From: Terasakiella magnetica
Lineage (GTDB): Bacteria > Pseudomonadota > Alphaproteobacteria > Rhodospirillales > Magnetospirillaceae
NCBI GenBank assembly: GCA_902729415.1
Contig: CACVCF010000667.1
Location: 62,001-126,000 of the forward strand
Reading direction: 5' to 3'
Length of the DNA: 64,000 bases
A program made the translations under genes and the position numbers. Shown here in pieces: positions 49,266 through 56,986 of the stretch. The first letter of the stretch is position 1. Each line of letters begins with the position of its first letter. Below the pieces are notes generated by a model. That model saw nothing but the letters and a program-made list of their open reading frames with translations. It was not told the origin of the DNA and did not search any database.

Positions 49266-50005
49266 TCCGCCGCGCCGCCGGTCTGGCGACGGTGTCCGTC
49301 CTTCTCCTCGCCCCCCCATCCCTTGGCGGGCAGGATAATGCGGCCGCGGATTCTCCCGCTCCGGCCGTGACGCCGCGCCCATCATTCGGGGCGGTCGCCC
49401 GGCTTCAGGTGCGCTACTTGAGTGCCGGTGAGCGCGCCATCTCCGAGGGGGCGTTCCTCTTCCTGCCTCTCGACTTCAATCTGGCGGAACTGGTCGAGGT
49501 CATCAACAACGGCACCGATTGGAGCGTGACAGGCGAAGCCAAGCTGGCACGGGCCATTGTCCCGTCCCTTCCCTGGGGGCGCGCTGTCAGCGTGGTGACC
49601 CGGCTGCAGGTCTCGGACCTCTATGATCCCGTGTTGGGTGGCGGCCTGCAATGGAACATCACCGATACACCCGGTCTTACTGAGGTGGCCTCGAAGGTTC
49701 ATACCAAAAGCCTGCTTCAGGCCTTTGTGAAAAGCAGGGCTGAATATGCTGGCAATGCCGCAGGATTGGTTGATCTATATCACTGGTATCAGTTTCCGTT
49801 ACTGTCTGGATTCTATGTCCGTGGGGTCAACACTTACAGCCAGGTCAGCAGGTCACCCGATACCTTCGCCTTTATGCAAGATCTGATCTATCCGTTTTCT
49901 GACAAGTTCGAGGTGTTTATTCACCACGTCTATAGAAGTGAACGCTCTGGCATCGAGCCGCAGGGGACACAGTTCGGGGTTGGCGCAAGGGTGGCGCTAT
50001 GGTGA
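49262..50005 (+). CDS. Exported protein, possible outer-membrane beta-barrel
   Basis: 247 residues with a signal peptide (MIRRAAGLATVSVLLLAPPS) and a likely cleavage near SLGG. The mature part has many alternating amphipathic strands rich in Tyr, Trp and Phe (GGGLQWNITD, LYHWYQFPLLSGFYVRGVN) and ends in ...GVGARVALW, with an aromatic last residue as in outer-membrane barrels. No family recognised. Start and stop overlap both neighbours by four bases, so it belongs to the operon. Confidence 0.7.
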   Translation: MIRRAAGLATVSVLLLAPPSLGGQDNAAADSPAPAVTPRPSFGAVARLQVRYLSAGERAISEGAFLFLPLDFNLAELVEVINNGTDWSVTGEAKLARAIVPSLPWGRAVSVVTRLQVSDLYDPVLGGGLQWNITDTPGLTEVASKVHTKSLLQAFVKSRAEYAGNAAGLVDLYHWYQFPLLSGFYVRGVNTYSQVSRSPDTFAFMQDLIYPFSDKFEVFIHHVYRSERSGIEPQGTQFGVGARVALW

Positions 50006-50862
50006 GCGCGCCCTTGCCGGGATTCCCGCCGGAAGTGGCCGAACTGCTGGGCCTGCGGTCTGCCGCGCCAGCCCTGATCACGGCCGATCGAACCTTCAGT
50101 CACGCTGAAATCCGCGTCCATGCGGAGCAGGTGGGCGGAATCCTGCGCGCCCAGGGCATCGGCCCCGGTCGCCGTGTGGGCCTGATGTTGGGCAATGTCC
50201 CGGAGTTTCTGGTGGCTTTTCTGGCGGTGGCCGGACTGGGCGGCAGCGCCGTTCTGCTCAGCACCTATTTCCGCACATACGAGCTGAAGCAGAATTGCGG
50301 CATGCTGGGCCTGGAGATGATCCTGGCCACGGAGTCGTGCCGGGAAACACTCTCCAGCGTTTCGCCGGGATTGCAAGAAGACCCAGCCCAGTTCTATGGC
50401 TTTGAGAGCCTTCGGCTGTTTCGTCTTTCGGCGGCCATCCCGGGGGGTATCAGTGCCGGGCCTGAAGGCGAGATGGTCGTCCAGTTCACCTCCGGCGTGG
50501 GGGGCGTTTCCAAGGCGGTCGGACGGACCCGCGACAACATCGCCGACGAACTCCGTAATTTCTGCGCCGCCACCGGACTGAGCGATTGCGACCGCATCTT
50601 GTGCATGACCCCGCTGTTCCACGCCTATGGCTTGGTGAACGGTTTTCTGCCGGCATTTTTCCGGGGGGCTTGGTGCTGCATGCCTTTCGCTCTCGGCTGG
50701 ACGATACCCGGCAGTCATACTACGCCTATATTCCCCGAGACGACCGGCCTGGCCACCCGCGTCCAGTGGTGGTGCTCCTCAAGTATCTTTACAAAAAGGT
50801 CCAGATTCCTGGTTTTGTCTTCGACCCGGTTCTGGCCGATTTGGCTGATCGGGCGGGAGTGA
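50002..50862 (+). CDS. AMP-binding (adenylate-forming) enzyme, 3' part missing
   Basis: 287 residues as read, but only about the first 222 belong to the family. It has the acyl-CoA ligase N-terminal features TFSHAEIRVHAEQVGGILRAQ, GRRVGLMLGNVPEFLVAFLA, and the LFHAYGLVNGFLPAFF segment. The P-loop reads FTSGVGGVSKAV where TSGTTGxPKG is expected, so ATP binding may be poor. From the G6 run at 50663 on, the frame reads the hydrolase gene out of frame. Motifs A5 to A10 and the C-terminal subdomain are missing. One more G would join it in frame to the hydrolase. It is a truncated or fused remnant; a non-catalytic acyl-binding role is possible. Confidence 0.7.
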   Translation: MSAPLPGFPPEVAELLGLRSAAPALITADRTFSHAEIRVHAEQVGGILRAQGIGPGRRVGLMLGNVPEFLVAFLAVAGLGGSAVLLSTYFRTYELKQNCGMLGLEMILATESCRETLSSVSPGLQEDPAQFYGFESLRLFRLSAAIPGGISAGPEGEMVVQFTSGVGGVSKAVGRTRDNIADELRNFCAATGLSDCDRILCMTPLFHAYGLVNGFLPAFFRGAWCCMPFALGWTIPGSHTTPIFPETTGLATRVQWWCSSSIFTKRSRFLVLSSTRFWPIWLIGRE

Positions 50863-52217
50863 TCTTTCTCTCCCCCTTTGGCCGGGGAATCAACCGGTAC
50901 GAATATGCGGGCGAGACCGATCTGATCGAGGCGCTCGAAGACCTGGGGTCGCGTTATCTCCTGGAGCCCGGTCGGGTGTTCCTGGCCGGGTTCTCCATGG
51001 GCGGGGGGGCCGCCTTCACCCTGGTGCAGAAATATCCCGGCCGGTTTGCCGGTGCCGTGGGCTGGTCGTGCAATATCGTGCACCGCTACGCTGCCAACCT
51101 GTCGGGCAAGCGCCTTGTCTATCTCAGCGGCGCCCGTGACACCATGTTCGACTATCCGGGCAACCACGCGATCCTGGACGGGCTCCGCCACGACCGGGGG
51201 GCCGAGGTGGTGGTCAACCACCGGCTGGCCGGGGGGCATCACTTCTCGCTGCACAACATCCATAATGACGTGATGTTGGCGTATTGGGCCAGCATGCCCC
51301 CCGAGACCGAAGCGACGGAATCGGGCTGCTTTCTCACCGACGATCTGCGTTACCGGGATGCGGGTTTGGTGGAGGTGCGAGAAGCCATCCGGCCGGGCGA
51401 ACTCAGTGAGGTCTCCTACCGCCGCAAGGGGAGAGGCCTGGATATCCGCACCCGTAACGTCGAGCGCCTGAAAGTAAGGCGCCCTGCGGATATCGTCCGG
51501 GTGACGGTCAATGGGACCGGAATCGGTATCCATATCGATGGTGAATGCGAGGTCGCCGGTCTCGGTGGAATGGGGGGGGCGGCGGGAAAGCCCACGGACG
51601 AAGATCTCAATGCCACCGGCTCGGGGATCGCTGAAATCTACTATGGCCCCGTGACCATCGTCGAAGGCGACTGGCGGGAGGAGCGGACCAATCCGGCGCA
51701 GAAATGGGCCAAGCGCCTAGCCAGAGCCATGGCGCGGCCCGTCTATTACGGCGATTTCCGTGAGAAGTACGCGGTCATTCCGGTTCTGCCTGCCTCGGCT
51801 TGCGAGTTGGCGGATCTGGAGGGCAGAAGCCTCGTCCTGGTCGGCAGCCGCAACGAGAACCGCTGGCTTCGGCATCTGGAACACGCCATCGGCGCGCGGC
51901 CTCTGATGGAAAACCTGGCTGCGGCCGTTGACCGTCCGGTTTGCGCGATGGTGTTCAAAACCCGTGGCCTTTGGCCGGGAACCCGGACGGTCTTTGCCCT
52001 GGTGGAAGACGGGGCGGCCCTGGCCGCCTTCGCTGACAGCGATCTGTTCAAGGGGCAATTCACCCCGCCGTTCGCAGGCCAGGCCGCACTTTTGCGCCAC
52101 GATGCCTTGGTGCTCTGCCGGGATGGGGAAATCCACGCCTTCCGTTTCGATGCGCGCTGGACCCCCATTCCTCTTGCCTTGACCTCTCCTGGAGTGCCGC
52201 ATGACCGATTCTCTTGA
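50673..52217 (+). CDS. Alpha/beta hydrolase (prolyl-oligopeptidase-like esterase/peptidase)
   Basis: About 514 residues; the start is uncertain. A GTG at 50673 is used, just after the G6 run; further 5' in this frame is a shadow of the AMP-binding gene. Family similarity begins at DDTRQSYYAYIPRDDRPG. The nucleophile elbow is FLAGFSMGGG (Ser at about 108). Asp in SGARDTMFDYP and His in AGGHHFSLHN complete a triad. A C-terminal domain (about 300-480) has GPVTIVEGDW and LVLVGSRNENRWLRHLE, like the extra domain of large bacterial esterase-peptidases. No signal peptide is seen. It probably hydrolyses an ester or amide made by the cluster. It overlaps the next gene by 17 bases. Confidence 0.75.
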   Translation: MLHAFRSRLDDTRQSYYAYIPRDDRPGHPRPVVVLLKYLYKKVQIPGFVFDPVLADLADRAGVIFLSPFGRGINRYEYAGETDLIEALEDLGSRYLLEPGRVFLAGFSMGGGAAFTLVQKYPGRFAGAVGWSCNIVHRYAANLSGKRLVYLSGARDTMFDYPGNHAILDGLRHDRGAEVVVNHRLAGGHHFSLHNIHNDVMLAYWASMPPETEATESGCFLTDDLRYRDAGLVEVREAIRPGELSEVSYRRKGRGLDIRTRNVERLKVRRPADIVRVTVNGTGIGIHIDGECEVAGLGGMGGAAGKPTDEDLNATGSGIAEIYYGPVTIVEGDWREERTNPAQKWAKRLARAMARPVYYGDFREKYAVIPVLPASACELADLEGRSLVLVGSRNENRWLRHLEHAIGARPLMENLAAAVDRPVCAMVFKTRGLWPGTRTVFALVEDGAALAAFADSDLFKGQFTPPFAGQAALLRHDALVLCRDGEIHAFRFDARWTPIPLALTSPGVPHDRFS

Positions 52218-53040
52218 TCGCCGGAACCTGCCCATGGTGCTCTCCCTGGATAGGGGCGGCTGCGACGACGTCGGCCTGCTGGGGGGGAAGGCCGTGAATT
52301 TGGTGCGGCTCTGCCGGGGTGGATTCCGGGTGCCTCGGGCATGTGCCGTCACCACCAGGGCTTTTGATTCCATCCTTGCTGCGGCGGGGGCCCTCGCGCG
52401 GCCCTTGGCTCCGGAGGCCTTCGACGGATTTCCGTTGGCTCTCGAAGTGATGGAAGGCCTGCAATCCTTCATTCGTGGGGGGAGCGCCAATCGCTTCGCC
52501 GTCCGCAGCAGTGCCGTCGCCGAGGATTCTGCGGCCGCCAGCTTTGCCGGGCAGATGGAATCGTTTTTGAACGTGAAGGGGGATACGTTGGACTTTTATG
52601 TACGGCGCTGCTTCGCATCGTGCTTTTCCGCCAGGGTGGAGGCCTACCGTCACCGGATCGGCGCTGCCGTGGACGCGTCCATGGCGGTGATCGTCCAGGA
52701 TATGGTCGAGCCCGATTATGCCGGGGTGATGTTCACCGCCGACCCGCTCCATCCCGGTGACATGGCGATTGAGATTGTCGAGGGGCTGGGCGAGGCGCTC
52801 GTCTCGGGCGACGTGACGCCCAGCAGCTATCGAGTGGTACGCGATGGCCTGAAGATCAGAACCGACCATGAGGCCGTGCCCATTCCAGCGGATGTCCTGA
52901 GAGGGCTGGCCGCAACCGGCCTGCGCGTCGAGCGCCTCTACGACGCGCCGCAGGATATCGAATTCGCGGTCACTGGACAAGACATCCACCTGCTTCAAAG
53001 CCGCCCCATCACGGTCGGCATCCATGCGGTGGAGACTTGA
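52201..53040 (+). CDS. Free-standing PEP-synthase-type ATP-grasp domain
   Basis: 279 residues. It corresponds to the N-terminal nucleotide-binding domain of PEP synthase / pyruvate phosphate dikinase / rifampicin phosphotransferase: GLLGGKAVNLVRL, RFAVRSSAVAEDSAAASFAG, VQDMVEPDYAGVMFTADP, and DIEFAVTGQDIHLLQSRPI. The swivelling His domain and the substrate domain found in the full enzymes are absent here and not encoded nearby. It could phosphorylate or activate a small substrate directly, or work with a separate partner. It abuts larC with no gap. Confidence 0.85.
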   Translation: MTDSLDRRNLPMVLSLDRGGCDDVGLLGGKAVNLVRLCRGGFRVPRACAVTTRAFDSILAAAGALARPLAPEAFDGFPLALEVMEGLQSFIRGGSANRFAVRSSAVAEDSAAASFAGQMESFLNVKGDTLDFYVRRCFASCFSARVEAYRHRIGAAVDASMAVIVQDMVEPDYAGVMFTADPLHPGDMAIEIVEGLGEALVSGDVTPSSYRVVRDGLKIRTDHEAVPIPADVLRGLAATGLRVERLYDAPQDIEFAVTGQDIHLLQSRPITVGIHAVET

Positions 53041-54258
53041 ATGCACGTTCATCTCGACGTGATCGGCGGAATTGCCGGCGATATGTTCGCTGCGGCGATC
53101 CTCGACGCATTTCCCGAATACCGGAGCGAACTGTTTGACGCGATCGGCCTGCTGGATCTTGACGGTGTGGATTGTCAGCATGAGAATCACAGTGATCATG
53201 GCCTGACCGGCAGCCGCTTCGTCGTGGCCTGTGATGAGGGTGGCCATCACCACGGCCATCACGGTCACCGGCACCGGAGTTTCGGAGAGATCCGATCCTG
53301 GCTGCAAAACACGTCGCTGCCGCCCGATACATGCGCCCGCGCCGTCGCCATCTTCACCCTGCTGGCCGAAGCCGAGGCGCACGTTCACGGCGTCGATCCC
53401 GAGACGGTGACGTTCCATGAGGTCGGTGCCTGGGATTCCATCGTTGATATCGTTGCCGCCGCTTTTTTGATCGGGCGGCTGGGCCTGGTCTCCTGGTCGG
53501 TCTCGCCCCTGCCCCTCGGACGGGGGCGAGTGTCGTGCGCGCACGGCGTCTTGCCTGTTCCGGTTCCGGCGGTGGTTCGGCTGTTGCAGGGGTTTTCCGT
53601 AGCCGATGATGGCGTGGAGGGGGAGCGGGTCACGCCGACCGGCGCGGCTATTCTCCGCTATCTCGATCCCGGCGAGGACCGTGCCGCCGGGCGGTTGGCC
53701 CGTGAGGGGACCGGGTTTGGAATGCGGCGGCTGCGCGGCCTGCCGAACATCGTGCGCTGTCTGGTCATCGAAGAGGCAGAAAGGGCTGGGAATGGGCAAA
53801 TCGCAACCATCCAGTTCGACCTGGATGATCAGACCTCGGAGGATCTGGCGGTGGGGCTTGACCATCTCCGGGGGCTTGATGGCGTATACGAGGTCTTTCA
53901 GTCCGCCCTGACGGGCAAGAAGGGGCGGATCGTCCTTCAGATTTCCATTCTGGCCGAGCCGATGGCGGTGGAGCGGGTGGTGGATGCCTGTTTCTTTGAA
54001 ACCACGACCTTGGGGGTCCGCTGGCATCTGTCCCGGCGCAAGATCCTTGACCGCTCCCTCTATATGGTCCGCCAGGAGGATGGCCCGCCCCTGACCGTCA
54101 AAATTGCCGACCGCCCGCTCCAGGGGGCCACCGCCAAAACCGATATTGATGGTGTCGCCCATATGGCCGGGATGGCTGTTCGGACCGAACGTCGCCGCCG
54201 GGGTGAGGATGCGGGATTGCGGCGATGGACCGGGGCCGGACATGGAGATGGAAGATGA
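53041..54258 (+). CDS. larC: Nickel pincer cofactor biosynthesis protein LarC
   Basis: 405 residues, beginning MHVHLDVIGGIAGDMFAAAI, the conserved LarC start, and then TFHEVGAWDSIVDIVAAAFLI and GRVSCAHGVLPVPVPA. A His-rich loop at residues 69-78 is the expected nickel-handling region. The C-terminal part has ETTTLGVRWHLSRRK, part of the CTP-dependent cyclometallase fold. LarC inserts nickel into the pyridinium bis-thiocarboxylate mononucleotide. Lactobacillus larC needs a ribosomal frameshift; here one frame encodes the whole protein. Confidence 0.95.
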   Translation: MHVHLDVIGGIAGDMFAAAILDAFPEYRSELFDAIGLLDLDGVDCQHENHSDHGLTGSRFVVACDEGGHHHGHHGHRHRSFGEIRSWLQNTSLPPDTCARAVAIFTLLAEAEAHVHGVDPETVTFHEVGAWDSIVDIVAAAFLIGRLGLVSWSVSPLPLGRGRVSCAHGVLPVPVPAVVRLLQGFSVADDGVEGERVTPTGAAILRYLDPGEDRAAGRLAREGTGFGMRRLRGLPNIVRCLVIEEAERAGNGQIATIQFDLDDQTSEDLAVGLDHLRGLDGVYEVFQSALTGKKGRIVLQISILAEPMAVERVVDACFFETTTLGVRWHLSRRKILDRSLYMVRQEDGPPLTVKIADRPLQGATAKTDIDGVAHMAGMAVRTERRRRGEDAGLRRWTGAGHGDGR

Positions 54259-55073
54259 CGCAGGGAACCGAGCGCGGCATGGCGCCGATGGAGTTGGGGC
54301 GGCTGCTGAATGTTCTCGGCGGCTATGGCGAACTGGCCGTGGCGGTCAGCGGCGGGATGGACAGTCTGGTACTGGCTCGGATCGCCCACCGTCATCACCC
54401 TTGCGTGGAAATGTTTCATGCGGCTTCACCGGCCGTCCCCAGGCAGGCGTCGGTTCGCCTGGAAAAACTCGCAGCGGATGAGGGATGGAAACTCTCGGTC
54501 ATTGATGTGGGAGAATTGCGCAGTCCCGGCTATGTCCGCAATCCTGCCGATCGTTGCTACTATTGCAAGTCGCGCCTCTACGACGGGATTCGAGATCATA
54601 CCCGTGCCGTCGTCGCCTCGGGCAACAATGTCAGCGACTTGGGAGATTATCGGCCAGGTCTGCGCGCTGCCGCCGAAAGTGGTGCAGTCCATCCCTATAT
54701 CGAAGCGGGCATCGGCAAGGACGGGATTCGGCGGCTGGCGGGCTGGTTCGGTTGGCGGGATCTGAGTGACCTGCCTGCTTCGCCCTGCCTGGCCAGCCGG
54801 ATCGAGACGGGAATCCCCATCTCCGAGGACGCCCTGGCCGTCATCGACCGGGTTGAAACCATGATCCGCGATCGCTTCGGGTGCCGGGTCGTCCGCTGCC
54901 GCGTCCGTGGCGGCGGCATCTCCATCGAATTGGGAGCCGCCTTTCTGGACGCGCTTACTCCCGAAAGGACTGCCGAAATCCGAGAAGCCCTGACCGCCCT
55001 GGTGGACCGCCTCCGTGACGTGCAAATCACGGCCTATCGGCAAGGCAGCGCCTTTTTGAGGGACGCGAAGTGA
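54255..55073 (+). CDS. larE: Sulfur transferase LarE for the nickel pincer cofactor
   Basis: 272 residues from the ATG at 54255, overlapping the larC stop. PP-loop ATP pyrophosphatase SGGMDS (32-37). Cys178 in PASPCLASRI is the sulfur-donor position. Cys101 and Cys104 in DRCYYCKSR make a further CxxC, as in the LarE type that holds an iron-sulfur cluster instead of sacrificing its Cys. LarE adenylates the cofactor precursor's carboxylates and adds sulfur. The end of the gene overlaps larB. Confidence 0.95.
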   Translation: MTQGTERGMAPMELGRLLNVLGGYGELAVAVSGGMDSLVLARIAHRHHPCVEMFHAASPAVPRQASVRLEKLAADEGWKLSVIDVGELRSPGYVRNPADRCYYCKSRLYDGIRDHTRAVVASGNNVSDLGDYRPGLRAAAESGAVHPYIEAGIGKDGIRRLAGWFGWRDLSDLPASPCLASRIETGIPISEDALAVIDRVETMIRDRFGCRVVRCRVRGGGISIELGAAFLDALTPERTAEIREALTALVDRLRDVQITAYRQGSAFLRDAK

Positions 55074-55735
55074 TTGATCAGGTGACATTGGACTTTTCCC
55101 GTCCGGAACGGCTGGGGTTTCCTGAGGCGGTGTTTGCCCAACGCAAATCGCCGGATCAACTGGAAGATATCGTGTGCCGCCTGGTGGAGCGGAACGAACG
55201 CGCCCTGTTCACCCATCTCGACGGCATGAAATTCCTGGACCTGCCCGCGGCCTGCCGGACGCGCCTGGATTACGACCCGCTCTCGCGGACCGCGTTTCTG
55301 GGGCCACCGAAAGAACTGACCGGAATACCGCGCGTGGCGGTTGTGACGGCGGGCACGTCCGATATACCGGTGGCGCAGGAGGCACGGCGCACCCTGGACT
55401 TCCATGGATTGCCGTCGCTGCCGGTAAATGACGTTGGCGTGGCCGGACTGCACCGCCTGCTGTCCAGACTCGACGAGATCAGGCCCATGCCGGTAATCAT
55501 TGCCGTGGCCGGGATGGACGCCGCGCTGGTAAGCGTGCTTGGGGGGCTCATCGGCGGATTGATCGTGGCGGTCCCGACCTCGGTCGGTTATGGGGTCGCC
55601 CAGGGCGGCCTTGCCGCGCTCTCTTCGGCCTTGTCCAGTTGCGCCCCCGGCGTTGTGGTCGTGAATATAGACAATGGTTATGGGGCGGCCATGGCTGCAA
55701 CCAGGGTGCTTTACAAAAGTTGTGTGGGAATATAG
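55070..55735 (+). CDS. larB: Pyridinium biscarboxylate synthase LarB
   Basis: 221 residues from the GTG at 55070, overlapping the larE TGA. Signature pieces are DFSRPERLGFPEAVFAQRKS at the start, VTAGTSDIPVAQEA (PurE-like carboxylase fold), PTSVGYG and NIDNGYGAAM. LarB carboxylates and hydrolyses nicotinic acid adenine dinucleotide, the first step of the nickel-pincer cofactor. With larC and larE the cofactor pathway is complete here. Confidence 0.95.
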   Translation: MIDQVTLDFSRPERLGFPEAVFAQRKSPDQLEDIVCRLVERNERALFTHLDGMKFLDLPAACRTRLDYDPLSRTAFLGPPKELTGIPRVAVVTAGTSDIPVAQEARRTLDFHGLPSLPVNDVGVAGLHRLLSRLDEIRPMPVIIAVAGMDAALVSVLGGLIGGLIVAVPTSVGYGVAQGGLAALSSALSSCAPGVVVVNIDNGYGAAMAATRVLYKSCVGI

Positions 55736-55777
55736 AAAATATCATCCATTAACTGTAGCGCTGCTGGAGGGATCGAG

Positions 55778-56173
55778 ATGAATGCCGGAATATTGGAAAC
55801 CGAGGCGCTGGCCTTCGTAAAGACCCTTAACGAGGCTTGGACCAAGGGAAACGTTGATCGTTTGCAAGATTACTTCCACCCTGACATGGTGGCGGTAACG
55901 GCGACCGATCGGAATATCCTCTATGGCAAGGATGCCTGTTTCGCGGCCTGGCACAATTTTGCAAGCAACGCCGCGATCCACCATTGGACGGAGGTGGATC
56001 CGAAGGTTCGGATCTTTGGCAATACCGCCATCGTCACATATTACTTCGATATGTCCTTCGACATGCAGGGGCAGACGGTCAACCTTAACGGCCGTGACAT
56101 GTTTGTCCTGGTCAAGGAAGACGGCCGCTGGTGGGCGGTGGCCGACCAATTCTCCGACATGCCCGCCGGTTGA
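55778..56173 (+). CDS. SnoaL-like / NTF2-fold protein (DUF4440 type)
   Basis: 131 residues with GGAGGGATCGAG before the ATG. The pattern FVKTLNEAWTKGNVDRLQDYF, then strands VRIFGNTAIVTYYFDMSF and MFVLVKEDGRWWAVADQFS, is typical of the SnoaL/NTF2-like superfamily. Members are small-molecule isomerases, cyclases or binding proteins. It is separated from larB by 42 bases, the largest gap in the operon, so a second promoter is possible. The substrate is unknown. Confidence 0.82.
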   Translation: MNAGILETEALAFVKTLNEAWTKGNVDRLQDYFHPDMVAVTATDRNILYGKDACFAAWHNFASNAAIHHWTEVDPKVRIFGNTAIVTYYFDMSFDMQGQTVNLNGRDMFVLVKEDGRWWAVADQFSDMPAG

Positions 56174-56179
56174 GCCGTC

Positions 56180-56986
56180 ATGATGATCTGGCTTGACGGT
56201 GCGTTGACCGATGCCGGGACGGCGCGCATTGATCCGGCCGACCGGGGCGTGACGCTGGGTGATGGCTTGTTCGAAACCATTGCCGTCCGAGGCGGCTGCA
56301 TTCAGCGGCTGGACAGCCATTTGGACCGTATGCGGGCCGGTGCGGCCATCATCGGTCTCGTGCTGCCAGACGTCGCTTACCCGGCGATCTTCACTGCGAC
56401 TCTGGGGGGCAACGGGCTGACCGACGGCGTGCTCCGCCTTACCATCACCCGCGGAATCGCCGGCCGCGGATTGCTGCCGCCCGATATCGTCCGCCCCACG
56501 ATCATGGTTACAGCGTCTCCGGCATCCCCAGCTCCGGGGCCAGCCCGCTGCATCGTGGCGACGCGGACCCGTCGCAATGAGCATTCGCCGCTTTGCCGCG
56601 TGAAGTCCCTCAGCTACCTCGACAACGTGCTGGCACGGATGGAGGCGCAGGAAAGGGGGGCCGACGATGCCATTCTGCTCAATACCGCCGGGCGGGTGGC
56701 CGAAAGCTCGGCCGCCAATCTGTTCATTGTCAGGAATGGCGCCCTCCATACGCCCCCCCTGGCGGAGGGCGCTCTTCCCGGTACCATGCGGGCAGAGGTC
56801 CTGAGACTGACCGGAGGCGTCGAGACGCCGCTGTCTACCGATGACGTCATGGAGGCGGATGAAGCCTTCCTGACCAACAGTCTGGCCATCCGGCCGATCA
56901 TCGAACTGGATGGCGTGGCGTTGCGCCGGGGGGGCGTGGCCGAAAGTTTGATCGTCTTCTCCTCGGGCGCGTCGCCCGTCGTGTGA
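56180..56986 (+). CDS. Class IV PLP aminotransferase (PabC/DAAT-like)
   Basis: 268 residues, seven bases after the previous gene. It has RGVTLGDGLFETIAVRGG, the PLP Lys in CRVKSLSYLDNVLARMEAQ, the phosphate-cup AESSAANLF and PLAEGALPGTMR. These fit the fold type IV group: aminodeoxychorismate lyase, branched-chain or D-amino acid aminotransferases. Which substrate is used cannot be told. It overlaps the phosphopantetheinyl transferase frame by four bases (GTGTGA). Confidence 0.88.
   Translation: MMIWLDGALTDAGTARIDPADRGVTLGDGLFETIAVRGGCIQRLDSHLDRMRAGAAIIGLVLPDVAYPAIFTATLGGNGLTDGVLRLTITRGIAGRGLLPPDIVRPTIMVTASPASPAPGPARCIVATRTRRNEHSPLCRVKSLSYLDNVLARMEAQERGADDAILLNTAGRVAESSAANLFIVRNGALHTPPLAEGALPGTMRAEVLRLTGGVETPLSTDDVMEADEAFLTNSLAIRPIIELDGVALRRGGVAESLIVFSSGASPVV

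Noticed and set aside
50002..50862. The AMP-binding gene as a LarA-like nickel enzyme
   Set aside because: It carries acyl-CoA ligase motifs and no DUF2088 features.
52060..54243. Long open frame antisense to the ATP-grasp and larC genes
   Set aside because: Both forward genes have clear motifs; the reverse product shows none.
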